From positions 4,766,501 to 4,830,500 of the forward strand of contig JBBCGG010000001.1 of NCBI GenBank assembly GCA_037200525.1: a DNA stretch of 64,000 bases, given 5' to 3'. Origin of the DNA: Methylocella sp. (GTDB lineage: Bacteria; Pseudomonadota; Alphaproteobacteria; Rhizobiales; Beijerinckiaceae). Of this stretch, positions 37,709 through 45,359 are shown one piece after another; positions within the stretch are counted from its first letter, which is position 1; every line of letters starts with the position of its first letter. The notes beneath the pieces were generated by a model that saw nothing but the letters and a program-made list of their open reading frames with translations, was not told where the DNA came from and did no database searches. The position numbers and the translations under genes were made by a program.

Positions 37709-38557
37709 ATGCCGCGCAAAAGGAACGTCGTGCGCAAAAATCGATGCAGACCGCAGGAGGACGCGCGCGTCCGATCGTCCACGGGCGAAAAGCGGCTCAG
37801 GCGCGCCGGGACACGCGAGGCGGTGTTGGCCGCCTTCCTCGTTTCATCGCCCGTATTGGCGGCGCCCCCGTATCGCACGGATGACCCGGAACCGACCGAT
37901 TACCAACACTTCGAGCTGTACGCTCACTCGACGGGCGTAGACGTCTCGGGCGACGCGAACGGCTTCGCTCCGGGCGTCGAAATCGACTATGGCGTCATGC
38001 CCAACACGCAGCTGAGCATCATCGCGCCTCTGGCGTTCGACCGCGCTGCGGGGGAGCCCTCCCATTGGGGTTATGGCGACACGGAGATAGGGCTGAAATA
38101 TCGTTTGATTGAGCAGGATGCGAACGGCTGGAGACCCACGATCGCGATATTTCCGACGGTCGACATTCCAACGGGCAACGTTCGTCGCGGTCTCGGGACC
38201 GGCGGCGCGCGCATATTTCAGCCTGTCTGGTTTCAAAAAGACATCGGCGATTGGACGATCAACGCAGGCGGCGGTTATTCGATCAAGTTCGGGCTGGGAA
38301 ATAAGAACGATTGGTTCGTCGGCTGGCTCGTTCAGCGCAAGATCAGCGATCAGCTGAAAATTGGCGCCGAAATATTCCATCAGACGGCTGTGGCGGTGGG
38401 CCGAAAGGAATCAACCGGCTTCAACATCGGCGCAATCTATGACTTCACCGACGCTTACCATCTGGTCGCATCGGTCGGGCGCGGACTCCAGAACGCCAAG
38501 GAAACGAACCAATTTTCTTGGTATCTTGGCTTTGAAGTGACGGGGGCCTGGCCATGA
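37709..38557 (+). CDS. Outer-membrane beta-barrel protein downstream of chrBA
   Basis: A 282-residue protein with a basic N-terminus and hydrophobic export signal (AVLAAFLVSSPVLAAPPYRT), then a barrel of alternating strands: FELYAHSTGVDVSGDANGFA, LSIIAPLAFDR, YGDTEIGLKYRLIEQDANGW and SWYLGFEVTGAWP at the end. It resembles the MetA-pathway-of-phenol-degradation/transporter-type barrel family. Its position 25 bases after chrA suggests co-transcription and a role at the outer membrane during chromate stress, which is inference. The start could also lie further downstream, nearer the signal peptide. Confidence 0.75.
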   Translation: MPRKRNVVRKNRCRPQEDARVRSSTGEKRLRRAGTREAVLAAFLVSSPVLAAPPYRTDDPEPTDYQHFELYAHSTGVDVSGDANGFAPGVEIDYGVMPNTQLSIIAPLAFDRAAGEPSHWGYGDTEIGLKYRLIEQDANGWRPTIAIFPTVDIPTGNVRRGLGTGGARIFQPVWFQKDIGDWTINAGGGYSIKFGLGNKNDWFVGWLVQRKISDQLKIGAEIFHQTAVAVGRKESTGFNIGAIYDFTDAYHLVASVGRGLQNAKETNQFSWYLGFEVTGAWP

Positions 38558-38666
38558 GCCCCTTCTATTGAAACTCGTCTCGGGCGGCGGCAAGATTCGA
38601 CGCGCGCCCCAGGGCCTTCCGCCCGCCCTCCGATCGCGCAAAGACGCGACTGAGATCGCTTGGCTT

Positions 38667-39011
38667 TTACTTGGCCTTTTCCGCCTCAGAACTATTGGCC
38701 GGCGGGCTGTCTAACGACTGGCCCTTACGATAGGCAGTCTTTTTATATTGATTGCCGTCTTTTGTGATCTTCGTCGTCCATCCGGTATCCCACGTAATCA
38801 AATTGCCGTCTTCTTTCCACGTGCCTGTCATTCCCTCGCCTAGGGTCGCCTTCGCTGCCCCGTTGCTTGATAAGGTTATCTCGAAGGGCTTTCCTGCGGT
38901 GTCCTTGACGTTCCATACGCCTTCGAGAGCGCCCGCAGCGAAGGAGGCCGAACTCATTATTCCGATAAAAAAGGCGGCGCTTGCCGCCGACGCAATTTGA
39001 TTTCTGGTCAT
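38667..39011 (-). CDS. Small secreted hypothetical protein
   Basis: A 114-residue protein from ATG 39011 with GGGAGG upstream. Signal peptide (IASAASAAFFIGIMSSASFA) precedes a lipocalin-like small beta domain: LEGVWNVKDTAGKPFEITLS, GMTGTWKEDGNLITWDTGWT and TKITKDGNQYKKTAY. The repeated W-x-x-x-D/G pattern fits a ligand-binding or copper-resistance-like small barrel seen in many alphaproteobacteria; no name can be given. It heads a group of small stress-type genes. Confidence 0.7.
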   Translation of the reverse strand: MTRNQIASAASAAFFIGIMSSASFAAGALEGVWNVKDTAGKPFEITLSSNGAAKATLGEGMTGTWKEDGNLITWDTGWTTKITKDGNQYKKTAYRKGQSLDSPPANSSEAEKAK

Positions 39012-39141
39012 TGTATATCCTCCCAATTTCTTGCTTGCCCCGACAACTAAGCGCAGAGGGGACGGGTTCCATTTGGCGACCGGAACCCCGCCGGCGAGGA
39101 CAACGCCATCCCGAGCGGCGGAATCAAATTCCAATCTTGGT

Positions 39142-39306
39142 TTAGAGCCGTCCAGTGAGAAGTAGAACAACAACAATGATCAAAATGATTCCAATGACGC
39201 CGACTCCGCCGTGGCCATAGCCGTAGCCATAGCCGCCGAAGCGACCGCTAAACCCGCCTAGCAAGAAGACAATTAGTATGATGGCGAGGATGAGTCCGAG
39301 CGACAT
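39142..39306 (-). CDS. DUF3309-like small membrane peptide
   Basis: A 54-residue peptide: hydrophobic helix MSLGLILAIILIVFLLGGFS, a Gly/Tyr-rich centre (RFGGYGYGYGHGGVGVIG) and a second helix (IILIIVVVLLLTGRL). AAGGA precedes the ATG at 39306. DUF3309 proteins are very small, widespread in alphaproteobacteria and often stress-induced; their role is unknown. It lies between a secreted protein and CsbD genes on the same strand. Confidence 0.8.
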   Translation of the reverse strand: MSLGLILAIILIVFLLGGFSGRFGGYGYGYGHGGVGVIGIILIIVVVLLLTGRL

Positions 39307-39346
39307 GATGCGTCCTTTAGGAAAACACGTGAGGGTCCATTACGGC

Positions 39347-39379
39347 TCAAAAAACCCGCTGGCGCACGCCAACGGGTTT
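39347..39379 (-). terminator. Rho-independent terminator of csbD
   Basis: AAACCCG-C-TGGCG (39352-39364) pairs with 39367-39379 at 12 of 13 positions around a 2-base loop. The run of As at 39349-39354 gives a U-tract on the minus strand, 20-odd bases after the CsbD stop. Confidence 0.85.
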
Positions 39380-39397
39380 ACTAGGTAATCTCAGGAC

Positions 39398-39589
39398 TTA
39401 GCGCTTCACGCTATCCGCGACATTGCGCGCAGCATCCTTCACATCTCCGACGGACTTACGCACCGCCCCTTCGACCTTATCCGCTTTGCCTTCGGCTTCC
39501 AGCTTATCGTTTCCGGTAAGCTTGCCCGCGGCTTCCTTGACAGCGCCTTTGATTTCATCGACAGCGCCCTTGATGTGCTCTTTGTCCAT
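39398..39589 (-). CDS. CsbD-family stress protein
   Basis: A 63-residue hydrophilic protein with the CsbD core IKGAVDEIKGAVKEAAGKLT, GNDKLEAEGKADKVEGAV and the amphipathic tail VGDVKDAARNVADS. CsbD/YjbJ-like proteins are abundant in general stress response, where the family is controlled by sigma-B or EcfG-type factors. Its biochemical role is unknown. The gene ends at a strong terminator and is monocistronic or heads a short unit. Confidence 0.93.
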   Translation of the reverse strand: MDKEHIKGAVDEIKGAVKEAAGKLTGNDKLEAEGKADKVEGAVRKSVGDVKDAARNVADSVKR

Positions 39590-39862
39590 AATAAGCTCCT
39601 TTGCCGCATTGAAGATCGACGGCGGAACTGGCGGCTGGAGCTTTGGTTCCTCAACCCGGCTGTCTTCGGATCCGACGCCGAGCGCCCGGTTGACGTTACG
39701 GACGTCTTCAGATTTTTCTAATTAGAAATAAATATGCATTTTGATCAGTTTATTTTGGCAAGATATTAATATGGCGGATGAATGCCTGCAAAAGCTGCCG
39801 TTGAGACATGAGTCGCTGATCAATCGCGGAGAGAAGCGTTCATAGATCTAATGGAGATCGCA

Positions 39863-40579
39863 ATGGTTGCTGCAGGACGTTCAAGTTCGCCCACACCCGA
39901 TCCGCCCGAAACCGCGACATCCTTTGGAGCTCAGCGGGTTTGTGCGGGAATGCTCGCCTTGGCGGCGTGGATTGGACTTGGCGCTCAAATCATTTTCAGC
40001 ATTCAGGACGCAGTGTCGGAACACGCATCCATTGCGACGCAGCTTATCGATCAGTTCAGTCGTTTCTCGATCCAAACCACTACGCTCGTGGCGCTGGTCG
40101 CGACCATCGCGTTTATACGGCCTCGGACCAAGTCTTTATTGTTGAGGCCAAGCGTGCAAGCGGCGCTGGTCGTTTATGTTTTCGTCGTCGGCGTAGTTTT
40201 TGAGGTGCTGCTCCGGTCAGACGCACCAGGCCTGCAACTGGTCGACCGGGTTTTCCACGGGCTAATTCCGATTCTCTACCTGCTATATTGGTTGATGTTC
40301 GCGCCCAAAGGGAATCTGTCGATGCTCGATCCGGCGCTCTGGCTTATTTATCCGCTTCTCTTTTTTGCCTATACATTGGTGCGCGGCGAAGTTTTTGGTA
40401 TTTATCTTCGGCGCATCCACGAAATCATCAAACACGGGTATGGGGAATTTTTTACCGATGCGCTCGCTTTCTTTGCGGCGTTTCTCGCAATCGGTTTTAT
40501 CCTTGTTTCGATTGACCAAGCGCTAGGGGAATGGCAAAGCCGCCGTCGGAGCGAGGCAGGCAGAACAGCCGAATTCTGA
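39863..40579 (+). CDS. Pr6Pr-family membrane protein
   Basis: A 238-residue protein with six predicted membrane helices, e.g. VCAGMLALAAWIGLGAQIIF, IQTTTLVALVATIAFI, AALVVYVFVVGVVFEVLLRS and LIPILYLLYWLMFAPKG. The FSRFSIQTT and VDRVFHGLIPILYLLYWL patterns match the Pr6Pr family of six-helix proteins. ATG 39863 is preferred because GGAG at 39853 is correctly spaced; ATG 39851 is the alternative. No function is established. Confidence 0.8.
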   Translation: MVAAGRSSSPTPDPPETATSFGAQRVCAGMLALAAWIGLGAQIIFSIQDAVSEHASIATQLIDQFSRFSIQTTTLVALVATIAFIRPRTKSLLLRPSVQAALVVYVFVVGVVFEVLLRSDAPGLQLVDRVFHGLIPILYLLYWLMFAPKGNLSMLDPALWLIYPLLFFAYTLVRGEVFGIYLRRIHEIIKHGYGEFFTDALAFFAAFLAIGFILVSIDQALGEWQSRRRSEAGRTAEF

Positions 40580-40934
40580 GAAAAGCCCGATCATCGATTT
40601 CGGACTCACGATATGACGGCCACATCGAATGGCCTGATTGCTATACGAACGACATAGCTTGCGCCATAAGACCAGACTACGATTGTCCACGCGTGCGTCG
40701 CCAACATGTGATAAGCCCCACACTCAGCTGAAACTCCACCAGACATGGTTGGACTCGGAAGTGCCCCGAGCTCGAGCGTCGGAAGTGTTCAGTCATGATT
40801 CATGCGTCTCTCTCATCGAACTTCATCGACTTAGCTGAAGAAGGCGCCCGCTGCCGCGCGGCTAACGGCGCCGCCCTTTTCGAATCGCGGATCGCGCGCC
40901 GGGAACGCGAGACAGGCGTTTTGGGACCCCGGAG
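40580..40934. other. Intergenic region, no gene seen
   Basis: About 355 bases after the Pr6Pr gene. Short plus-strand readings have no domain or plausible start site. Confidence 0.45.
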
Positions 40935-41135
40935 ATGAAGCGCCTGGCATTGATCCTCAGGATTGCGACGGCGATTCTGTTGGCGTTTAGCATCGCAGCG
41001 GCGCTGTTCGACCTCAAGCTAACTCTCCGAAATGACAGCCGAGAAGCTTTTTTCGATAAAATTTGGATCGGAACCGGTCTCTTTTCCCTGCTCTTGGCAT
41101 TTTGCGCCGAAAGAATCGGCGGGGGTAAGCAATGA
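40935..41135 (+). CDS. Small two-helix membrane protein, paralogue A
   Basis: A 66-residue protein with two hydrophobic segments (ILRIATAILLAFSIAAALFD and IGTGLFSLLLAFCAERI) and a short soluble loop. It is clearly paralogous to the N-terminal part of the protein at 45360-45884: both share LR/RIT...SIAAAL/SIGAAL, the D-x-x-WIG(T/S)G motif and LLAFCAE. No family is known. Confidence 0.65.
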   Translation: MKRLALILRIATAILLAFSIAAALFDLKLTLRNDSREAFFDKIWIGTGLFSLLLAFCAERIGGGKQ

Positions 41136-41262
41136 GGATTATTTGGTGATTCGATCGGGGATGGCGGCGGGCTCAGCGCTGAAGCGGGGAGTGGGCCAAA
41201 GGACGATCCGGCGATAGGCTGGGCTTTAGTTGGGAAAGCAAGGGCGGCCCTCCGCGCCTAAA

Positions 41263-41298
41263 CTGCCCCCGCCGCGCGCCATTGAACGGCGGGGGCAG
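41263..41298 (-). terminator. GC-rich hairpin, repeat copy 1
   Basis: CTGCCCCCGCCG (41263-41274) and its exact complement (41287-41298) form a 12-bp stem. The same hairpin core and the CCGGATCACAATC-like sequence that follows recur at 45000-45060. It probably ends transcription of the minus-strand peptide gene at 41332. Confidence 0.6.
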
Positions 41299-41331
41299 CA
41301 TGAACCTACCGGATCACAATCTTGGCGGACC

Positions 41332-41559
41332 TTACCAACGCCGCCAGCGACACACTCGACGGCCCCGATGCCACCAACACACCCTGCGGCGACGCCACCA
41401 GACGTCCTGGATCAGATTGTCTGTCTGAGAATTGATGTCCTTGTTGATGGTTAGCGGCGCGGCCTCGGCTGCGCCTGACGTCAACGCTGATCCAACTGCG
41501 GCAACTACCGCGTAGCTCAACAAGGTCCCTAATATTTCGCGGCGATGAACTGCGGTCAT
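41332..41559 (-). CDS. Small exported peptide with Trp/Arg-rich tail
   Basis: A 75-residue protein from ATG 41559 with GGGAGG upstream. The leader contains HRREILGTLLSYAVVAAVGS, a Tat-like or Sec signal, cleaved near GAAEAAP. The tail is strikingly rich in Trp, Arg and Cys (WWRRRRVCWWHRGRRVCRWR). Similar short proteins with WRRRxxCWxRRGRRxC tails are common in Hyphomicrobiales and have no assigned function. The cationic aromatic tail could bind nucleic acid, haem or membranes; that is speculation. Confidence 0.65.
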   Translation of the reverse strand: MTAVHRREILGTLLSYAVVAAVGSALTSGAAEAAPLTINKDINSQTDNLIQDVWWRRRRVCWWHRGRRVCRWRRW

Positions 41560-41760
41560 TAATGTCCTCCCACCGATAAAAGGAGCCGGACTTCATGCGG
41601 CTCCTAAAATGAAGTTGACCCCAAACTCTGGACAAACGCCAGAGCTTAGTCGCGAGGCCCTCAAGATGACTTTTACGATGGGAAATTCAACCGCCGCTCG
41701 CATCCCCGCTCGGCAAGCCGCGTGTGAGACGTCATGGCGGCAAGGAGCTCGGGCCGTCCC

Positions 41761-41925
41761 TCAACCGTGGCAGGTGCAGCCCGCGTGATGGCAGCCGACG
41801 CCCTTCTTGTGATGGTCCGCGCATTCCGTGCTGCAGTAGAAGCGTCCTTCCTTCTCGACAGCGCTCTTCGTCGGGACGACGCAGACGCAATCAGCGCAGG
41901 CGCACTTTACCGTTGTCACTTCCAT
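41761..41925 (-). CDS. Bacterial metallothionein (SmtA/BmtA type)
   Basis: A 54-residue protein on the minus strand, ATG 41925, preceded by CGGGAGAGAAACG. It has nine Cys and five His: KCACADCVCVV, then FYCSTECADHH and GCHHAGCTCHG. The order C-x-C-x-x-C-x-C at the start and the EGRFYCSTECAdHH centre match the cyanobacterial SmtA/pseudomonad BmtA zinc-cluster metallothioneins. It should bind about four Zn2+/Cd2+ ions in the cytoplasm. It lies 3 kb from the chromate and cobalt/nickel export genes, in keeping with a metal-stress region. Confidence 0.88.
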   Translation of the reverse strand: MEVTTVKCACADCVCVVPTKSAVEKEGRFYCSTECADHHKKGVGCHHAGCTCHG

Positions 41926-42374
41926 CGTTTCTCTCCCGTTAAGGCTGAAATTGATGCTCGTGCGGTTCCGTGACGTGATCGATCGGGGCAGCGCTCCAAT
42001 CTTGAGTACAACAACCCATAGCTGTCAAACGGAATGTTACACCCTGACATCACAGCCGCCATCAACGCGGAAAAAGGCCCGGCGCTGAACCGGGCCATTA
42101 GTTGAGAAGGGAACCCGAAAAAGCCCCGCGACAACCGAAGCACAAATCCGGACAGGTCATCGAAAGGAAATGCATCGAAAGCGTTCGTCGGATCCGCACG
42201 TTGCCAGGGCGTTGGCGGACTGCGGTTGCGGAGCCGCATTGTTAGTACGCATTCCGTACTCTGATGACCTCGAAAGGACGAGACAAAAACCCTGAGCCGT
42301 TCCTTTTCTCCATTTTGGTGTCGGCAATTAGCAAAGGCCACCGAAGTTCAGTCGCCTCTATGCTGGCCGTCCAT
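41926..42374. other. Intergenic region upstream of the metallothionein gene
   Basis: About 450 bases holding the metallothionein promoter. Short readings on both strands have no domain. A GATGACCTCGAAAGGACG string near 42263 recurs at 44942 inside the small-gene operon. Confidence 0.45.
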
Positions 42375-42693
42375 CTATTTCTCGCGAAGCGCCCCAGCGT
42401 CCGGATCGCCAGATGAGCCACCGCGGCCGGGTCTGTTAGGCGAAGGCAGCCCGTCTTGACCCGCGGCGTTTCCGGCGCCTCCGATCTCTTTGGAGCCGGT
42501 AGATGGGTTGGAGTCGCCCTTTTGCCCACTTTGATCCATGGTTTGCCCAGTCCGATTTGTGTCATAGCCTTGCGCCAGCGCGATCGGTGAGAAAGCAAGC
42601 ATGGCTGCAGATAGCGTCGCGATGAAATTCATGTCTTCCTCCCAGGTCGCTTGCCCTAGCCACCAACCGCCGGAAGTGTTCGATGATTTGATT
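42360..42693. repeat. About 330-bp duplicated block, copy A
   Basis: This block, containing the secreted-protein gene at 42375 with its upstream region, recurs with high identity at 45786-46118. Shared edges are TGCTGGCCGTCCATCTATT on one side and GGAAGTGTTCGATGATTTGA on the other. Both copies lie in the same orientation about 3.4 kb apart. Confidence 0.85.
42375..42632 (-). CDS. Small secreted hydrophilic protein, paralogue A
   Basis: An 85-residue protein: signal peptide MNFIATLSAAMLAFSPIALA, then a disordered Gly/Ser/Asn-rich mature part (TNRTGQTMDQSGQKGDSNPS, AGNAAGQDGLPSPNRPGRGG). The paralogue at 45800-46057 is identical through the first 32 residues. The low-complexity mature part suggests a secreted or cell-surface stress peptide. 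No known family. Confidence 0.7.
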   Translation of the reverse strand: MNFIATLSAAMLAFSPIALAQGYDTNRTGQTMDQSGQKGDSNPSTGSKEIGGAGNAAGQDGLPSPNRPGRGGSSGDPDAGALREK

Positions 42694-42807
42694 TGCGATA
42701 CGCTAAATCATGAGCATGCCCGAATGGATCGCCCTTTGGCTCACTCCCTCGTAGACGCGGAAACGGGAGCCATTCGAACGGACGAGACGAGTTTCAATCA
42801 GGTGCGC

Positions 42808-42894
42808 TCAGTACCAGCGTCCGCGGCCATACCATCCACCGCCACCAACCAGCAAAATGATCAACACGATGATAAGAAGCGTGGTCGTATCCAT
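42808..42894 (-). CDS. 28-residue membrane peptide
   Basis: The sequence GGAGGAGCAA directly precedes ATG 42894. The product is MDTTTLLIIVLIILLVGGGG followed by WYGRGRWY: one hydrophobic helix and a basic aromatic tail. It resembles the N-terminal half of DUF3309-type peptides, which are widespread in alphaproteobacteria. The excellent ribosome-binding site and natural composition support it despite its size. Confidence 0.65.
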   Translation of the reverse strand: MDTTTLLIIVLIILLVGGGGWYGRGRWY

Positions 42895-42964
42895 TTGCTC
42901 CTCCATTTGAAGACGCGAGTTGAAGACGCAATCTCGCAAACGTTATCTAGTCGCAGTACCAACA

Positions 42965-43141
42965 CTAGGCTTTCAGGTTCCTGTGAACAAAACGTCTTTG
43001 GCCGCCGCAAACTTCCGCCTCCAGCAGCACCGTTCCGCAGTCGGTGCTAATTGGATCATCAGGCGGCATCTGCGCTTTCCACGCCTGATACCCTTCGTCC
43101 ACCCGATCAGTCAGATCGGCATCAAATCTGACCCATTGCAT
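42965..43141 (-). CDS. Small hypothetical protein
   Basis: A 58-residue protein from ATG 43141 with GGAG nine bases upstream: MQWVRFDADLTDRVDEGYQA, then WKAQMPPDDPISTDCGTVLL and a basic tail. It lies 37 bases downstream of the gene at 43179 on the same strand and may be co-transcribed. No family recognised. Confidence 0.5.
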   Translation of the reverse strand: MQWVRFDADLTDRVDEGYQAWKAQMPPDDPISTDCGTVLLEAEVCGGQRRFVHRNLKA

Positions 43142-43178
43142 CTGTTATCTCCTGACGACCTTCAACAGGGGGACTCGA

Positions 43179-43502
43179 TCATCGTCGCGTCCAGCCTCCA
43201 GGGACGCCTCCTTGGCTTCTTCGGATAGGGCGGCGGCCTTTGGGACGCCCTGACCAATCCTTGACTATCTCTTGCGATCTTCGGGCGATTTCCCTATGGG
43301 AGCCGTCCGCTGGCAAGTCCAGAGTAAGTTCGACTCGTGCGATTATGTCATAGAGCGCCAAATAGGTATCGCCGCCTTCAATCCGTCGAAACAGTTCATA
43401 TGCCCATTCATCCAGGACCGCTTGATGCTGTGGGGCCGTTAGATTCCAAACGTCCCTCATCACCACGACAATTCTGTCAGTGAGCTCGGCGCTCTTTTTC
43501 AT
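43179..43502 (-). CDS. Hypothetical protein
   Basis: A 107-residue helical protein (LTDRIVVVMRDVWNLTAPQH, AVLDEWAYELFRRIEGGDTY, ARVELTLDLPADGSHREIAR) with a basic C-terminus (GRPKGRRPIRRSQGG). The composition is that of a soluble protein; a nucleic-acid-binding tail is possible. The ribosome-binding site is weak. It precedes the small gene at 42965 and follows the XRE repressor gene on the same strand, about 100 bases away. Confidence 0.55.
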   Translation of the reverse strand: MKKSAELTDRIVVVMRDVWNLTAPQHQAVLDEWAYELFRRIEGGDTYLALYDIIARVELTLDLPADGSHREIARRSQEIVKDWSGRPKGRRPIRRSQGGVPGGWTRR

Positions 43503-43604
43503 CGTCGTGACCGCCAGCAGAGAGATTAGCGGTTCTTATGGCGTGGATTACTTCTCGTCCAGCAGATCCCTGAACTTTAGAATCTTTCGCAACTACAATA
43601 GCTT

Positions 43605-43829
43605 TCACTTCCGCAGCCTCACGCCAGGCCCTCCGCCGTTCTCGGCGATGAATTCGACGCCGGCAGCCTCAAGGGCCGCTCGAATGGCAGCAAGATTGTT
43701 GTCGATTGGCGTTGAACGTCCCGCCTCGAAGTTTCGAACGGTGCTCAACCCCACCCCCGCAGCAGCGGCCAGGTCAGCTTGGGACAGTTCAACAAGACCG
43801 CGGCCAGCGCGCGATTGGGCAGGAGTCAT
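43605..43829 (-). CDS. XRE-family HTH repressor
   Basis: A 74-residue single-domain regulator from ATG 43829 (ATG 43841 possible). The HTH is [20 protein letters not shown] followed by [20 protein letters not shown] and a C-terminal [20 protein letters not shown], the common form in alphaproteobacterial phage and element regulators. It is divergent from a four-gene operon, and three copies of AACG-N5-CGTT fill the space between, so it very probably represses both directions. Confidence 0.88.
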   Translation of the reverse strand: MTPAQSRAGRGLVELSQADLAAAAGVGLSTVRNFEAGRSTPIDNNLAAIRAALEAAGVEFIAENGGGPGVRLRK

Positions 43830-43841
43830 ATGACCTCTCAT

Positions 43842-43921
43842 AACGAATATCGTTCTCTATAACGTTTTTCGTTTGACAGGTCCACAAATAACGAATTAGC
43901 ATCACCATAACGCAAATCGTT
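43842..43921. promoter_or_regulatory. Three AACG-N5-CGTT operators
   Basis: Identical palindromic half sites occur at 43842-43854 (AACGAATATCGTT), 43861-43873 (AACGTTTTTCGTT) and 43909-43921 (AACGCAAATCGTT), with an extra half site AACGAA at 43890-43895. They lie between the XRE gene and the divergent operon and must overlap both promoters. Confidence 0.8.
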
Positions 43922-43942
43922 ATAGCGCTAGGAGCAACCACG

Positions 43943-44260
43943 ATGCCAAACAGCACAGTTCCGGCAGCCGATAGCGGCTTGCCAAATCTCAATCACGGAA
44001 CGAAAGACCAGAAGCCATCGATGGCCGAACCCGCCCAGCTCGCGCGTCAATGGCCGGATTACATCGACGCTGAGCTTGCCATCGACCGCACCCAATCGCT
44101 CATGCTCATCGGAGGGCTTGCGGCGCGGAGCCTCGAAACCGCTTTCGGCGGCGAGCGGGAGGCGATGGAAGAGCTGTTTACGATGGCGCTGGACCAAATC
44201 ACGACAGTTAAGACGTGGTTCCACGAGTTCATCACCGAAGCCAAGCGGGAGGGGCTATGA
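43943..44260 (+). CDS. Operon gene 1, hypothetical
   Basis: A 105-residue protein starting at 43943, 22 bases after the last XRE operator. The N-terminus is polar; the remainder is helical (LAIDRTQSLMLIGGLAARSL, GEREAMEELFTMALDQITTV). No domain is recognised. It is the first gene of a tightly packed set with a 1-base gap to the next. The style fits phage- or element-borne accessory genes. Confidence 0.6.
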   Translation: MPNSTVPAADSGLPNLNHGTKDQKPSMAEPAQLARQWPDYIDAELAIDRTQSLMLIGGLAARSLETAFGGEREAMEELFTMALDQITTVKTWFHEFITEAKREGL

Positions 44261-44261
44261 C

Positions 44262-44633
44262 ATGACGAGGAACCTCGAGGCGTCATTCAAACTCATCGGC
44301 TTTATTGAAGAGCACAGAAAGGCCCGCCTCTCGATCAATGAGGCAGAGGAGCGCCAGAAGGCCATCGAAAATACCCGCGGATATATGTCGGACTCCCAAA
44401 GCCGCGCCCTCTATGACGAGGCAACCAAAGCCTTCAATGATGGGGTCAGCGGCTATGACAGTGCCCTCAAGTCTATTTGCGAGCATCGGTGCGCGGAGCC
44501 CGAGGACGAGCTCATGAGGCTCAGATACCTGGCCGAAGCCGCTGCCGCCTACGGCTGGCCGGATTCAGGAGTCGACACCGACCTTTTTAAACCTTTGCTC
44601 GACGGCGTCCGCGAAGGGGAGGGCCTAAAATGA
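44262..44633 (+). CDS. Operon gene 2, hypothetical helical protein
   Basis: A 123-residue protein with GGGAGGGG just before ATG 44262. Mostly helical: LIGFIEEHRKARLSINEAEE, YMSDSQSRALYDEATKAFND and DELMRLRYLAEAAAAYGWPD, probably with a coiled coil near the N-terminus. It overlaps gene 3 by four bases. No family recognised. Confidence 0.6.
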   Translation: MTRNLEASFKLIGFIEEHRKARLSINEAEERQKAIENTRGYMSDSQSRALYDEATKAFNDGVSGYDSALKSICEHRCAEPEDELMRLRYLAEAAAAYGWPDSGVDTDLFKPLLDGVREGEGLK

Positions 44634-44860
44634 CGAAAAATACCGTGCCGTCAAAAACCGAGTTGCACGAGTATGACTTATCTGACGCCACCGTTGACGT
44701 GACCAACCTTCGCAATCTGTTGGGAACAATCAATGATTTGGTGGCGGAGATGGATCTCGGCAGCGGTGCTAACCGAAATCACGCACTTGCGCGTGTTAAT
44801 TCGCTTCTGAGAGTGGCGGAGGATTTCGCCGATCATATCCGCGAGAGGGCCGAAGCATGA
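44630..44860 (+). CDS. Operon gene 3, hypothetical
   Basis: A 76-residue acidic protein (ELHEYDLSDATVDVTNLRNL, INDLVAEMDLGSGANRNHAL, LLRVAEDFADHIRERAEA). ATGA overlaps with both neighbours make translation coupled. The helical pattern and size suit a small adaptor, antitoxin-like or DNA-mimic protein, but nothing allows a choice. Confidence 0.6.
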   Translation: MTKNTVPSKTELHEYDLSDATVDVTNLRNLLGTINDLVAEMDLGSGANRNHALARVNSLLRVAEDFADHIRERAEA

Positions 44861-44976
44861 CCCAGCCGCTTCACCGGACGCTATGGGCGCGCATTCGGAT
44901 TTGGGTCGTCATGGGCTTGTTGGGTCTGGCCGCTCGGATCACCGATGACCTCGAAAGGACGTGCAGCTGGCGCTGA
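44857..44976 (+). CDS. Operon gene 4, 39-residue membrane-type peptide
   Basis: A four-base overlap (ATGA) with gene 3 places ATG 44857 in perfect coupling. The product is a basic N-terminus (TQPLHRTLWARIRI), one hydrophobic segment (WVVMGLLGLAARIT) and a charged end (DDLERTCSWR). Small single-helix proteins at the end of repressor-controlled element operons are often holin-like, toxic or regulatory; here that is only a suggestion. Confidence 0.5.
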   Translation: MTQPLHRTLWARIRIWVVMGLLGLAARITDDLERTCSWR

Positions 44977-44999
44977 TGTTCGGCAGATACAAACGAGAA

Positions 45000-45027
45000 C
45001 CCCCGCCGGCACGGAGAGCGGCGGGGG
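45000..45027 (-). terminator. GC-rich hairpin, repeat copy 2
   Basis: CCCCCGCCG (45000-45008) and CGGCGGGGG (45019-45027) form a 9-bp stem, the same core as at 41263-41298, followed in both places by a CCGGATCAC(A/G)ATC sequence. It is part of the duplicated material of this region. The surrounding 45028-45359 contains no supported gene. Confidence 0.5.
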
Positions 45028-45359
45028 CAGTTAAACTTAACATACCGGATCACGATCGTTGGGCCTCGAAGAGAGTCTCATGCAAAGACATCAAGGGGGT
45101 GGCGAAACGGTCTGGCTCCCCGCGGGTGTGTGAGTCCCGCGATTTTTGGCCGGGCGAGACCTGCTGTGAGCTCCCCCAGCCAAACTTGCTATGCGGCCAG
45201 CATCCATGGCGTGCGTAGCGGCAAGATTTCACCGCGAAGGAAATGTGTTGCAGATGTCGCGTTTCAAATGCTAACCATAAGTTATGATATAACGTTACGT
45301 AGGCCATTACCGACAGTGAGGCCAGGGCGGCGGACGCGCCCTATAGGCGGGAGAATGCA

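Noticed and set aside
41734-41973. A 79-residue plus-strand reading over the metallothionein gene
   Set aside because: The minus-strand metallothionein has a clear family pattern and ribosome-binding site; the plus reading has neither.
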